Shown piece by piece: positions 1 through 8,236 of a stretch of DNA of 37,943 bases. The translations under genes were made by a program, and so were the position numbers. The notes beneath the pieces were generated by a model that saw nothing but the letters and a program-made list of their open reading frames with translations, was not told where the DNA came from and searched no databases. The DNA comes from Paramagnetospirillum marisnigri (GTDB lineage: Bacteria; Pseudomonadota; Alphaproteobacteria; Rhodospirillales; Magnetospirillaceae): positions 1 through 37,943 of the forward strand of contig NZ_LWQT01000057.1 of NCBI RefSeq assembly GCF_001650715.1, written 5' to 3'. Position 1 is the stretch's first letter, and every line of letters begins with the position of its first letter.

Positions 1-510
1 TCATATCCGCCCCCTGTTCCGTCATACGGATAGGGAATCACGAAACCCGAGCCGACGCCAGTTTCCGGAGGTGCCCACCTCGCGGCCCAGGGTGCGGGCC
101 AGGGTGAAGACAGTGCGCCAGTCGGGATCGCCGCCCCGATCGGGATCGGCTTCCGCAGGGGGAATTGCCCGCCTCACCCGGCCATCGGCATCGCGCACCA
201 GAATGCGCTCGACCTCAGGGCTGTTGGACATCACGGCGCGGCCCTGAACCACGAAACTCACCGACGCATCCCCCTCGCGCCCCGCCAGATCGGCCAACTG
301 GGCCAGCCGCTCCATCACCGCGTCCAGATTGAAGTGAAGATTCTGCTCGACCCAAAGAATATCCTGGATCAAGGCCCTGTTTTCGTCCTCGACTTCATTG
401 CGGTGCAGCAACCACAACAGCACGCCCAGCAGCATCACCACCAGGACCATGGCGATCACTGGCATGATTTGGATGGCATCCCTGCCCCGGAATACCTGGA
501 AATTGGTCAT
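1..510 (-). CDS. Membrane sensor N-terminal fragment, partial and apparently frameshifted
   Basis: The ATG at 510 follows a purine-rich CGGGGGC. It opens a protein with one clear N-terminal membrane helix (about residues 14-36) followed by an acidic, helical extracytoplasmic region, the usual start of a sensor histidine kinase or other membrane sensor. Its frame stops at 22-24 (162 aa). From about position 65 leftwards the +1-shifted frame instead reads GSGFVIPYPYDGTGGG and stays open to the window edge, which looks like the natural continuation of the sensor domain. I infer one extra base (or two missing) near 50-75 on the minus strand: a true frameshift or a sequence error. The gene is divergent from a C4-dicarboxylate TRAP operon, so a DctB/DctS-like sensor for that operon is plausible, but no kinase domain is visible in this window. 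Confidence 0.6.
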
Positions 511-625
511 ATGCCCCCGACCGTGCCCGTTGCCGATTGTGGATTACCGCAATGGTCTCCACTTGAGTAAGATATATATAGTTTCCCAAAACAAACGTGA
601 TTGAAACAACCGGGAGGACCAAGAC
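511..625. promoter_or_regulatory. Divergent control region between sensor gene and dctP
   Basis: This 115-bp gap must hold both promoters. An AT-rich run with TATATA at 573-578 could be a -10 box for dctP, but no convincing -35 box and no clear sigma-54 (TGGC-N9-TGC) site were seen. A Shine-Dalgarno GGGAGGA at 611-617 serves the dctP ATG. Confidence 0.3.
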
Positions 626-1639
626 ATGAAAATCGGTACGTTCCTGACCAGCCTGACCGCGGCGCTGATGCTGACCGGCGCCGCCATGGCGCAGCAGGCC
701 CAGCCCATTGTCATCAAGTTCAGCCATGTTGTCGCCCCCGACACCCCCAAGGGTAAGGCGGCCGAGCGCTTCAAGATGCTGGCGGAACAAAAGACCCAGG
801 GCCGCGTCAAGGTCGAGGTCTATCCCAACAGCCAGCTCTACAAGGACAAGGAAGAGATGGAGGCCCTGCAACTGGGCGCCGTCCAGATGCTGGCTCCGTC
901 GCTCGCTAAGTTCGGCCCCCTGGGCGTCAAGGAATTCGAGGTCTTCGACCTGCCCTATATCTTCCCGTCCAAGGAAGTGCTGCGCTCGGTCACCGAAGGC
1001 TCGGTCGGCCGCGGCCTGCTGAAGAAGCTGGAAGGCAAGGGCATCATCGGCCTGGCCTATTGGGACAATGGCTTCAAGATCATGAGCGCCAACAAGCCGC
1101 TCAAGACCACCGACGACTTCAAGGGCGTCAAGATGCGCATCCAGTCGTCCAAGGTGCTGGATGCCCAGATGCGCACCCTGGGCGCTCTGCCGCAGGTGAT
1201 GGCCTTCTCCGAGGTCTATCAGGCGCTGCAGACCGGCGTGGTCGATGGCACCGAAAACCCGCCGTCCAACATGTACACCCAGAAAATGCACGAAGTGCAG
1301 AAGTTCGCCACCGTGTCCAACCACGGCTATCTGGGCTATGCGGTGATCGTGAACAAGAAGTTCTGGGAAGGCCTGCCCACCGATATCCGCGCGGTGCTGG
1401 AAGGCGCCATGGCCGAGGCCACCACCTTCGCCAACACCATCGCCGAAACCGAGAACAACGATGCCCTGGCCGCCATGAAGGCCAGCGGCAAGACCGAGTT
1501 CTACACCCCCACCGACGCCGAGAAGGCCGCCTGGCGCAAGGCCATGCTGCCGGTCCATCAGGACATGGAAAAGCGCGTCGGCAAGGACCTGATCGACTCG
1601 TTCTACAAGGAAGCCGCCAAACTGGGCTTCAAGAACTGA
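626..1639 (+). CDS. dctP: TRAP transporter substrate-binding protein DctP
   Basis: Periplasmic binding protein of a tripartite ATP-independent transporter; the DctP family delivers C4-dicarboxylates or similar carboxylates to a DctQM membrane pair. The 337 residues are a normal family length. A Sec signal peptide ends near MAQQA (residues 21-25). The mature part starts with the family's IVIKFSHVVAPDTPKG, and the conserved carboxylate-binding arginine sits in KMRIQSS (about R171). GGGAGGA precedes the ATG by 8 bases. dctQ and dctM follow, with a stem-loop between dctP and dctQ. The ligand cannot be read from sequence alone; dicarboxylate is an inference from family similarity. Confidence 0.93.
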   Translation: MKIGTFLTSLTAALMLTGAAMAQQAQPIVIKFSHVVAPDTPKGKAAERFKMLAEQKTQGRVKVEVYPNSQLYKDKEEMEALQLGAVQMLAPSLAKFGPLGVKEFEVFDLPYIFPSKEVLRSVTEGSVGRGLLKKLEGKGIIGLAYWDNGFKIMSANKPLKTTDDFKGVKMRIQSSKVLDAQMRTLGALPQVMAFSEVYQALQTGVVDGTENPPSNMYTQKMHEVQKFATVSNHGYLGYAVIVNKKFWEGLPTDIRAVLEGAMAEATTFANTIAETENNDALAAMKASGKTEFYTPTDAEKAAWRKAMLPVHQDMEKRVGKDLIDSFYKEAAKLGFKN

Positions 1640-1652
1640 CCTTCGGGTGAGC

Positions 1653-1674
1653 GGAGCCGCCGCAAGGCGGCTCC
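1653..1674 (+). promoter_or_regulatory. Intercistronic stem-loop between dctP and dctQ
   Basis: GGAGCCGCC and GGCGGCTCC form a perfect 9-bp stem closed by a GCAA (GNRA) tetraloop, 13 bases after the dctP stop. No T-run follows, so it is not a full intrinsic terminator. Such elements stabilise the upstream mRNA and allow much more binding protein than permease to be made. That role is an inference here. Confidence 0.65.
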
Positions 1675-1713
1675 CAATCAATAACTGTCCAATCGACAGC
1701 CGTGGGAGGTCCC

Positions 1714-2493
1714 ATGCTGAAAGCCCTTGATCACCTCGAGGAATGGCTAATCGCCTTCCTCATGGGTGCGGCGACCACCATCATCTTCGTGGCCGTCATG
1801 CAACGCTATGCCGCCGGTACCACCCTGCTTTATCCCGTGGTCGGACACTGGGATTTCTCCTGGGCCCAGGAACTGTGCATCATCATGTTCGTGTGGATGG
1901 CCAAGTTCGGCGCCGCCTATGGCGTTCGCACCGGCATCCATGTGGGCGTCGACGTATTGATCAACCGCTTGTCGCCCCAGTGGCGCTACAAGTTCATCAT
2001 TTTCGGGTTGCTGTCCGGCGCCCTGTTCACCGGCGTGGTCTCCACCATGGGCGGCCATTTCGTGTGGGAGAACGGGGCTCACTACGCCTTCGTCAATTTC
2101 TTGGGCATGGAAATCGGCGACCTCTACGAAGGCCCCATCACCCCGGACATGGAAATGCCCACCTGGATCGTCTATTCAGCGATTCCGCTGGGATCGGCGC
2201 TGATGTGCTTCCGCTTCCTGCAGGTCTGCGTCTCCTTCATCCGTACCGGCGAGCTTCCCCATCACGACCACGGCCATGTGGAAGGCCTCGAGGAGGATAC
2301 CACCGATCCTCAACGCGCCGCCCAGGACATCAACTGGTTCGAGATGGCCGACAACCTGCATCCCAAGGATCTCGCCAAGGAAGGCGGCGACCCCACCCTG
2401 GGCGAGGGCGACGGCATGAAGGCGGGCAGCAGCCGCGTTCCCATGGAAGGCGGCGATGCCTCGGACAAGACCGATGGGGAGAAGCGGCCATGA
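1714..2493 (+). CDS. dctQ: TRAP transporter small permease subunit DctQ, with long acidic tail
   Basis: Small membrane subunit that pairs with DctM. I chose the ATG at 1714 because GGGAGGT lies 4-10 bases before it; an in-frame GTG at 1702 overlaps that ribosome site. The 259 residues have four membrane helices (about 10-30, 48-68, 90-110, 150-172), including the family's WAQELCIIMFVWMAKFGAAY region. The last ~80 residues are an unusual hydrophilic extension with a histidine cluster (PHHDHGHVE) and Gly/Asp/Lys-rich sequence; most DctQ proteins end soon after helix 4. The stop overlaps the dctM start (ATGA). Confidence 0.9.
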   Translation: MLKALDHLEEWLIAFLMGAATTIIFVAVMQRYAAGTTLLYPVVGHWDFSWAQELCIIMFVWMAKFGAAYGVRTGIHVGVDVLINRLSPQWRYKFIIFGLLSGALFTGVVSTMGGHFVWENGAHYAFVNFLGMEIGDLYEGPITPDMEMPTWIVYSAIPLGSALMCFRFLQVCVSFIRTGELPHHDHGHVEGLEEDTTDPQRAAQDINWFEMADNLHPKDLAKEGGDPTLGEGDGMKAGSSRVPMEGGDASDKTDGEKRP

Positions 2494-3773
2494 GCGCAGC
2501 CATCATTTTCGGCCTGCTGGCGGCATTGATGCTGACCGGCATGCCCATTTCCATCTCGCTGGGACTCACGGTGCTGACCTTCTTGTTCACCATGACCCAG
2601 GTCCCCCTGGAATCGGTGGCGCTGAAGCTGTTCACCGGCATCGAGAAGTTCGAGATCATGGCGATCCCGTTCTTCATCCTGGCGGGCAACTTCCTGACCC
2701 ATGGCGGCGTGGCGCGGCGCATGATCAACTTCGCCACCGCCATGGTCGGACATTGGCACGGTGGGCTGGGACTGGCGGGCGTCATGGCCTGCGCCCTGTT
2801 CGCGGCGGTGTCGGGCTCCAGCCCCGCCACCGTGGTGGCCATCGGCTCCATCATCCTGCCCGCCATGGTCAAGCAGGGCTTCCCCAACCGCTTCGGCGCG
2901 GGTGTCATCACCACCTCCGGCGCGCTGGGCATCCTGATCCCGCCGTCGCTGGTGATGGTCATGTACGCGGTGGCCACCAATACCTCGGTGGGCGCCCTGT
3001 TCATGGCGGGCGTCATCCCCGGCCTGATGCTGGCCACGGTGCTAGGGCTGGTGACGTGGTATATCGCCCGCAAGAACGACTATCCCCGCCTCAAGCCCGC
3101 CAGTTGGGCCGAGCGGCTGCGCACCTTCAAGGATGCCATCTGGGGTCTGGCGCTGATCATCATCGTCATCGGCGGCATCTATACCGGCATCTTCACCCCC
3201 ACCGAGGCGGCGGCCATGAGCGCGGTCTACGCCTTCTTCATCGCCATCTTCGTCTACAAAGACATGCCGCTGCGGGGCGTGCCCAAGATCCTGCTGTCCT
3301 CGGCCTCCATGTCGGCCATGCTGCTCTACATCATCACCAACGCGGTGCTGTTCTCCTTCGTCCTGGCCAACGAGAACATCCCCCATGCCATCGCCGACTG
3401 GATCGTCGCCAAGGACATGGGAGTGATCGCCTTCCTGCTGGTGGTCAATATCCTGCTGCTGATGGCGGGCAACTTCATGGAGCCCTCCTCCATCGTGCTG
3501 ATCATGGCCCCCATCCTGTTCCCGGTGGCCATGAAGCTGGGCATCGACCCGGTGCATTTCGGCATCATGATGGTGGTGAACATGGAGGTGGGCATGTGCC
3601 ACCCCCCGGTGGGCCTCAACCTCTACGTCGCCTCGGGCATCACCAAGATGGGTATCACCGAGCTGACCGTGGCGGTCTGGCCCTGGCTGCTGGCCATGCT
3701 GGGCTTCCTGGTGCTGATCACCTATGTCCCGATCGTCTCCATCTGGCTGCCCAAGGTCCTGGGCGTGATGTAG
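2490..3773 (+). CDS. dctM: TRAP transporter large permease subunit DctM
   Basis: Large transport subunit of the DctPQM system, in the ion-transporter superfamily, which uses an ion gradient to move the carboxylate. The 427 residues have about 12 hydrophobic segments and family motifs such as GSSPATVVAIGSI, GALGILIPPS and PTEAAAMSA. The ATG at 2490 overlaps the dctQ stop, with GGGGAGAAG upstream, so translation is probably coupled. A reading frame open further upstream is only the shadow of dctQ. The operon ends at the terminator just downstream. Confidence 0.95.
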   Translation: MSAAIIFGLLAALMLTGMPISISLGLTVLTFLFTMTQVPLESVALKLFTGIEKFEIMAIPFFILAGNFLTHGGVARRMINFATAMVGHWHGGLGLAGVMACALFAAVSGSSPATVVAIGSIILPAMVKQGFPNRFGAGVITTSGALGILIPPSLVMVMYAVATNTSVGALFMAGVIPGLMLATVLGLVTWYIARKNDYPRLKPASWAERLRTFKDAIWGLALIIIVIGGIYTGIFTPTEAAAMSAVYAFFIAIFVYKDMPLRGVPKILLSSASMSAMLLYIITNAVLFSFVLANENIPHAIADWIVAKDMGVIAFLLVVNILLLMAGNFMEPSSIVLIMAPILFPVAMKLGIDPVHFGIMMVVNMEVGMCHPPVGLNLYVASGITKMGITELTVAVWPWLLAMLGFLVLITYVPIVSIWLPKVLGVM

Positions 3774-3786
3774 TCTTCCCCTTCCC

Positions 3787-3820
3787 CTCCCCCCGGTGGC
3801 CACCACCGGGGGGAGTTTTT
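3787..3820 (+). terminator. Rho-independent terminator of dctPQM
   Basis: CTCCCCCCGGTGG and CCACCGGGGGGAG form a perfect 13-bp stem with a 3-base loop, followed by TTTTT at 3816-3820. It starts 13 bases after the dctM stop, and the T-run touches the stop codon of the convergent gene. Confidence 0.95.
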
Positions 3821-4815
3821 CATTTAGCCTTGGCCCTCATGTGGCGCTCCATCTGGGCGCAAGGGTCCTCCCGCTCAACCTTGCCGGTGAACCACACCGC
3901 GTCGAACGGCGTGCCGCCGTCCCGGAAGCGCGCGGCGGCGGCGGGATCACTCTCGCCATCCCCCGCTTCCAGGAAGGCCAGGGTGAAGACCCGGACCCCC
4001 GGCACCAGCAGTCGCAGCCGCGCCGGAGCCCCCCGGTCGGCCCGCACATGGCCCGAGCCCGCCACCAGCACCACCGGCCCCACTTCCGGCCGCGTCGCCT
4101 GATTGGCCACTGCCTCGGCCAGGGCGGCGTCGCGGGCGCGCTGCACCCGCACCATGGCGGGAACCGCCGTCTCGGGCAGCAGATTACAATGTCCGTCGCG
4201 AATCTCGGTCGCCATGGCGGCGCTGATCGGGGCGGGCAGCGGATCGTCGAGCCCGAAGCGGTCGCGGATATCCGGGTTTTCCTGGCCCTTGGCGATCTCG
4301 CGCGTCGTCGAGGTGGGAAGGTTGGCCGCCACCAGAGCGCCGCCGCCATCCAGGGCCGCCTGGGCGATGGGGCGATAAAGGCTCCAGTCGGGCCAGCCGC
4401 GCTTTTCCCAATGGAGAGCCCGACCCAGCCCGTCCAGATCGCCCAGGCCCGCGTCTAGCGCCGCCTGCTGGTCGGCATCCATCATCTCGAAAGCCACCAC
4501 CGGCCGCCGACCGGCCGCGACGAGCCGGCGCACCGCCCAGGCCTGCAACGCGTGATGGTCGGGATTGTCGTGGGTTTCGCCCAGGCCGACGATTCCGGCC
4601 TCCAGCATCCGTTCCACCAGCGCCTCGGGGGAAATGAGACGTCGTTCCGAGGGGCTCCAGACGCGCCCGGCCAGCGGCGACGGGCTGTTCAGGCCCGGAA
4701 CAGGGGGATGCTCCCCCGCCAGCGCCGCCAGCGGCAGCGCCATCATGGCAATGGCGAGGAATCGAACAACCGTTCGCATAGGCTGGCGATTGGGGCTGGC
4801 TTGCGCTATGGTCAT
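3820..4815 (-). CDS. ChaN-like (PF04187) putative haem-binding periplasmic protein
   Basis: ChaN family proteins are iron-regulated haem-binding proteins of the cell envelope in some bacteria; the role here is inferred. The 331 residues carry an N-terminal export signal (hydrophobic segment about residues 17-33, ending LAALAG) and the family signature GLGETHDNPDHHALQ (about 77-91), followed by VAFEMMD and a C-terminal VLVAGSGHVRADRGAP. I use the ATG at 4815, preceded by AGAAAGG with 6 bases of spacing; a later in-frame ATG at 4779 would also give a signal peptide but has no ribosome site. No lipobox was seen, unlike some ChaN lipoproteins. The gene is divergent from the TAXI operon with only 40 bp between starts. 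Confidence 0.85.
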   Translation of the reverse strand: MTIAQASPNRQPMRTVVRFLAIAMMALPLAALAGEHPPVPGLNSPSPLAGRVWSPSERRLISPEALVERMLEAGIVGLGETHDNPDHHALQAWAVRRLVAAGRRPVVAFEMMDADQQAALDAGLGDLDGLGRALHWEKRGWPDWSLYRPIAQAALDGGGALVAANLPTSTTREIAKGQENPDIRDRFGLDDPLPAPISAAMATEIRDGHCNLLPETAVPAMVRVQRARDAALAEAVANQATRPEVGPVVLVAGSGHVRADRGAPARLRLLVPGVRVFTLAFLEAGDGESDPAAAARFRDGGTPFDAVWFTGKVEREDPCAQMERHMRAKAK

Positions 4816-4855
4816 ACCAAACCTTTCTAAAAAGGTCGCCAACATGGGAGGACAC

Positions 4856-5791
4856 ATGAAGAAGTTCGCACTCGCGGCGGCTTTGACCGTCGCCATGGCA
4901 CTGCCCGCCCAGGCCGAGCAGTTCGTCAACATCCTGACCGGCGGAACCAGCGGCGTCTACTACCCCATGGGCAACGCGCTGTCCTCCATCTACGGTAAGG
5001 CCATTCCCGAGTCGCGGGTGACGGTGCAGGCCACCAAGGCCTCGGTGGAGAATCTCAACCTGCTTCAGGCCGGGCGCGGCGAGTTGGCCTTCACCCTGGG
5101 CGATTCCCTGACCCAGGCCTGGGAGGGTGTCGAGGAGGCAGGCTACAAGGCGCCGCTGAAGAAGCTGCGCACCATCGCCGCCATCTATCCCAACTACATC
5201 CAGATCGTCGCCACCGCCGATTCCGGCATCAAGACCCTGGCCGACCTCAAGGGCAAGCGGGTGTCGGTGGGCGCGCCCAAGTCGGGCACCGAACTGAACG
5301 CGCGAGCCATCTTCAAGGCGGCGGGCCTGACCTATGCCGACATGAAGGTGCAGTACCTGCCCTTCGGCGAATCGGTCGAATTGCTGAAGAACAAGCAGTT
5401 GGATGCCACGCTGCAGTCGGCGGGCCTCGGCGTCTCGTCCCTGCGCGATCTGGCCAGCGGCGAGGATATCGTGGTGGTTCCCATCCCGGCCGACGTCATC
5501 GCCAAGACCAATGATCCCGCCTATGTGACCTCCATGGTTCCGGCCAACACCTATCGCGGCCAGACCACGGATGTTCCCACCGCCGCCGTGCGCAATTTCC
5601 TGGTCACCCATGACGGCGTCAATGACGCCACCGCCTATGCCATGACCAAGGCCCTGTTCGCCAATCTGCCGGAACTGCATTCGGCCCATTCCGCCGCCAA
5701 GGAAATCGTGCCCGATCAGGCGGCCAAATCGCCGATCCCGTTGCATCCGGGGGCGGAGAAGTATTACCGCGAGGTCGGACTGCTGAAATAG
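4856..5791 (+). CDS. TAXI-family TRAP transporter solute-binding protein
   Basis: Periplasmic binding protein of the TRAP-associated extracytoplasmic immunogenic (TAXI) type, which works with a single fused permease. The 311 residues start with a signal peptide cut after AQA (LPAQAEQF). The mature protein opens with NILTGGTSGVYYPMGNALS, the family hallmark, then VQATKASVENLNLLQAG, and the central DLKGKRVSVGAPKSGTE. GGGAGGA lies just before the ATG. Experimentally studied TAXI proteins bind small carboxylates such as glutamate or 2-oxoglutarate; the ligand here is unknown. First gene of a three-gene operon with the fused permease and a DUF1850 protein. Confidence 0.92.
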   Translation: MKKFALAAALTVAMALPAQAEQFVNILTGGTSGVYYPMGNALSSIYGKAIPESRVTVQATKASVENLNLLQAGRGELAFTLGDSLTQAWEGVEEAGYKAPLKKLRTIAAIYPNYIQIVATADSGIKTLADLKGKRVSVGAPKSGTELNARAIFKAAGLTYADMKVQYLPFGESVELLKNKQLDATLQSAGLGVSSLRDLASGEDIVVVPIPADVIAKTNDPAYVTSMVPANTYRGQTTDVPTAAVRNFLVTHDGVNDATAYAMTKALFANLPELHSAHSAAKEIVPDQAAKSPIPLHPGAEKYYREVGLLK

Positions 5792-5813
5792 ACATCCCGG
5801 GGAGAAGGCGACC

Positions 5814-7874
5814 GTGACCACCACTGTCGGGGACGTCGATCCCGCCCAGATCGACACCAAGGGCGAGGTGTTCGGCCAGGGCGTCGAAGGCCGCGCCCTG
5901 TTCTGGATCGCCATCGCCTTTTCCACCTTCCAGATCGTGACGGCGGCCTATTCACCCCTGTCCTCGCTACCGGTGCGTTCCATCCATGTGGGCTTCCTGC
6001 TGCTGATGGTGTTCGCGCTATTCGCCACCCTGCAGCGGGACCAGCCGCTGCGGGCGACCCTTAGCTGGGCGTTGGGCGGCCTTTCCGCCGTGTCCTCGCT
6101 CTACCACCTGATCTTCGAGGCCGATCTGGTCCAGCGATCAGGCGATCCCAGCACCATGGACCTGGTGGTGGGCTGCGTCGTCATCGCCTTGGTGTTCGAG
6201 GCGGCCCGGCGACTGATGGGCTGGGAACTGCCGGTGCTCTGCGGCATCTGCGTCGTTTACGCCCTGTTCGGCCAATACCTGCCCGCGCCGCTGGACCATC
6301 GCGGCTATGGCCTCGATCAGGTCATCAATCAATACTATCTGGGGACCGAGGGCATCTACGGCATCCCCGTCTATGTCTCGGCCACCTATATCTTCCTGTT
6401 CATCCTGTTCGGCGCCTTCCTGGAACAGGCGGGCATGATCCGCCTGTTCACCGACGTGGCCCTGGGCACCGTCGGCCATACCAAGGGCGGCCCCGCCAAG
6501 GTGGCGGTGATCACATCGGGCTTGATGGGCACCATCAACGGCTCGGGTATCGCCAATGTGGTGACCACCGGCCAGTTGACCATCCCGCTGATGAAGCGGT
6601 TCGGTTACCGCGCCGAATTCGCGGGCGCGGTCGAGGCCACCGCCAGCATGGGCGGCCAGATCATGCCGCCGGTGATGGGAGCGGTGGCCTTCATCATGGC
6701 CGAGACCCTGAACATCTCCTATGCCGAGGTCTGCAAGGCCGCCGCCATCCCCGCCCTGCTGTATTACGCCTCGGCCTTCTGGATGGTGCATCTGGAAGCC
6801 GGAGTCGCCGGACTGCACGGCCTGCCCAAGGACCAGTGTCCCAGCGCCCTGGCCGCCATGAAGCGCCAGTGGTACCTGATCGTTCCCCTCGCCGCCCTGG
6901 TCTATCTGCTGCTGGCCGGGTTCACCCCCATGTATTCCGGCACGGTGGGACTGGCGCTCACCGCCATGGTGATCCTGGGCAGTTCCATCGCCGCCAATAT
7001 CGGCGGACTGCCCGGACGCTTCCTGTTCTGGGGCGTACTGGGCGTCGCCTGCTCCTTGTTCTTCAAGCTGGGCATCGACACGGTGGTGGTCACCGTCGCG
7101 GTGCTGGTGGCGATCAATCTGGCCATCAAGGGCGGGCGCGAGACCCTGCGCATGAGCGTGCGCGGCCTGGTGGAAGGGGCGCGCAGCGCCGTGCCGGTGG
7201 GCGTCGCCTGCGCCCTGGTCGGCACCCTGATCGGCACCATGACCCTGACCGGCGTGGCGGGAACCTTCACCCAGGGACTGGTGGCGCTGTCCGGCGACAG
7301 CCTGTTCCTCGCCCTGCTGCTGACCATGGTGGCCTCGCTGATCCTGGGCATGGGCATTCCCACCATTCCCACCTACATCATCACCGCCTCGCTGGTGGCG
7401 CCCATCTTGTACAAGATGGGGGTGCCGCTGATCGTCTCGCACATGTTCGTGTTCTATTTCGGCATCCTGGCCGATCTGACGCCGCCGGTGGCCCTGGCCG
7501 CCTTCGCCGCCGCCTCCATCGCCCGGGCCGATTTCTCCCTTACCGGCTGGTGGTCGGTCCGCGTCGCCATGGCCGGTTTCGTGGTGCCCTTCATGGCGGT
7601 CTACGACCCCTCGCTGATGATGGTGTCCGGCACCCTGCTGGACACCGCCTATATGGTGGTCAAGGCCCTGGTCGCCATCGGCTTATGGGGGGCGGCCACC
7701 ATCGGCTACCTGCGGACGCCCCTGGCCCTGTGGGAACGGGCGCTGGCGGTGGTCGGAGCGGTTTTGCTGGTGGCGGCGATTCCCTGGACGGATCAGGTGG
7801 GCTTCGCCCTGGCGGCGACCTTCTTCGCCTGGCATTGGTGGCGGAGTCGGAGAGTGGCGCCACGGGCGGCATGA
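5814..7874 (+). CDS. TRAP transporter fused permease subunit (TAXI type)
   Basis: Membrane component in which the DctQ-like and DctM-like parts are one polypeptide (686 residues). The N-terminal third has about four helices plus a short cytosolic start. The remainder is DctM-like, with TSGLMGTINGSGIANVV, ATASMGGQIMPPVMGAVAF and, near the C-terminus, LILGMGIPTIPTYIITA and LADLTPPVALAAFAAA, all typical of this fused group. The start is GTG at 5814, supported by GGGGAGAAGG six bases upstream. It is 22 bp downstream of the binding protein, and its stop overlaps the DUF1850 start. Confidence 0.92.
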   Translation: MTTTVGDVDPAQIDTKGEVFGQGVEGRALFWIAIAFSTFQIVTAAYSPLSSLPVRSIHVGFLLLMVFALFATLQRDQPLRATLSWALGGLSAVSSLYHLIFEADLVQRSGDPSTMDLVVGCVVIALVFEAARRLMGWELPVLCGICVVYALFGQYLPAPLDHRGYGLDQVINQYYLGTEGIYGIPVYVSATYIFLFILFGAFLEQAGMIRLFTDVALGTVGHTKGGPAKVAVITSGLMGTINGSGIANVVTTGQLTIPLMKRFGYRAEFAGAVEATASMGGQIMPPVMGAVAFIMAETLNISYAEVCKAAAIPALLYYASAFWMVHLEAGVAGLHGLPKDQCPSALAAMKRQWYLIVPLAALVYLLLAGFTPMYSGTVGLALTAMVILGSSIAANIGGLPGRFLFWGVLGVACSLFFKLGIDTVVVTVAVLVAINLAIKGGRETLRMSVRGLVEGARSAVPVGVACALVGTLIGTMTLTGVAGTFTQGLVALSGDSLFLALLLTMVASLILGMGIPTIPTYIITASLVAPILYKMGVPLIVSHMFVFYFGILADLTPPVALAAFAAASIARADFSLTGWWSVRVAMAGFVVPFMAVYDPSLMMVSGTLLDTAYMVVKALVAIGLWGAATIGYLRTPLALWERALAVVGAVLLVAAIPWTDQVGFALAATFFAWHWWRSRRVAPRAA

Positions 7875-8236
7875 GCGGGTTGTGCGCGGTGACGGCGGCG
7901 GGGCTGCTGCTGCTGGCCCCCGACACGGGCTTTCATCTGGCCTGGACCCATTCGGTGGAAAAAATCGAGTGGCGCGAGGACTGGCGCATCGACGCGGGCC
8001 AGTTGATCCTGGAACAGGCCTCGGTGGCAGGATCGGGCGCCGGAATGGACCCTTCGCCCGAGGCCCGGCGCGAGGGCGATCGCTGGGTGTGGCGACCGGA
8101 ACGAAAGCTGGAGCGCCTCGTCCTCGCCCTGTCGGGGTATACTACCGACTGGAAACTGTGCTCGGAATCGACCGGATGCCGCCCCTTGCGCCAGATGGCG
8201 AGCGGCGACACCATCACCTTGGCATCGTGTGATTAG
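7871..8236 (+). CDS. DUF1850 protein, TAXI-TRAP accessory
   Basis: A 121-residue protein with a short hydrophobic N-terminus (LCAVTAAGLLLLAP) and the DUF1850 pattern FHLAWTHSVEKIEWREDW, then an acidic middle and a TDWKLC segment. DUF1850 genes often stand directly beside TAXI-type fused permeases; the molecular role is unknown. The start codon overlaps the permease stop (ATGA), so translation is probably coupled. Its last four bases overlap the convergent Rrf2 gene, so the two transcripts are complementary at their 3' ends. Confidence 0.85.
   Translation: MSGLCAVTAAGLLLLAPDTGFHLAWTHSVEKIEWREDWRIDAGQLILEQASVAGSGAGMDPSPEARREGDRWVWRPERKLERLVLALSGYTTDWKLCSESTGCRPLRQMASGDTITLASCD

Noticed and set aside
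395-1681. Long minus-strand frame opposite dctP, and similar long frames opposite dctM, hoxF, hoxH, tex, ligA, the cyclase gene and parE
   Set aside because: These are GC-rich shadow frames: their translations are His/Gly/Gln/Arg-rich with no domain sense, and the opposite strand carries well-supported genes.
1743-2489. Upstream extension of the dctM frame through dctQ
   Set aside because: The extension reads as His/Arg-rich nonsense; the ATG at 2490 overlapping the dctQ stop gives the normal DctM start.
4184-5926. 580-residue minus frame spanning the TAXI binding-protein gene and part of the ChaN-like gene
   Set aside because: It is the shadow of two real genes and ends in low-complexity Gly/Arg sequence.
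6836-7870. Long plus-strand frame leading into the DUF1850 gene
   Set aside because: It lies inside the fused TRAP permease in another frame; the DUF1850 protein starts at ATG 7871.
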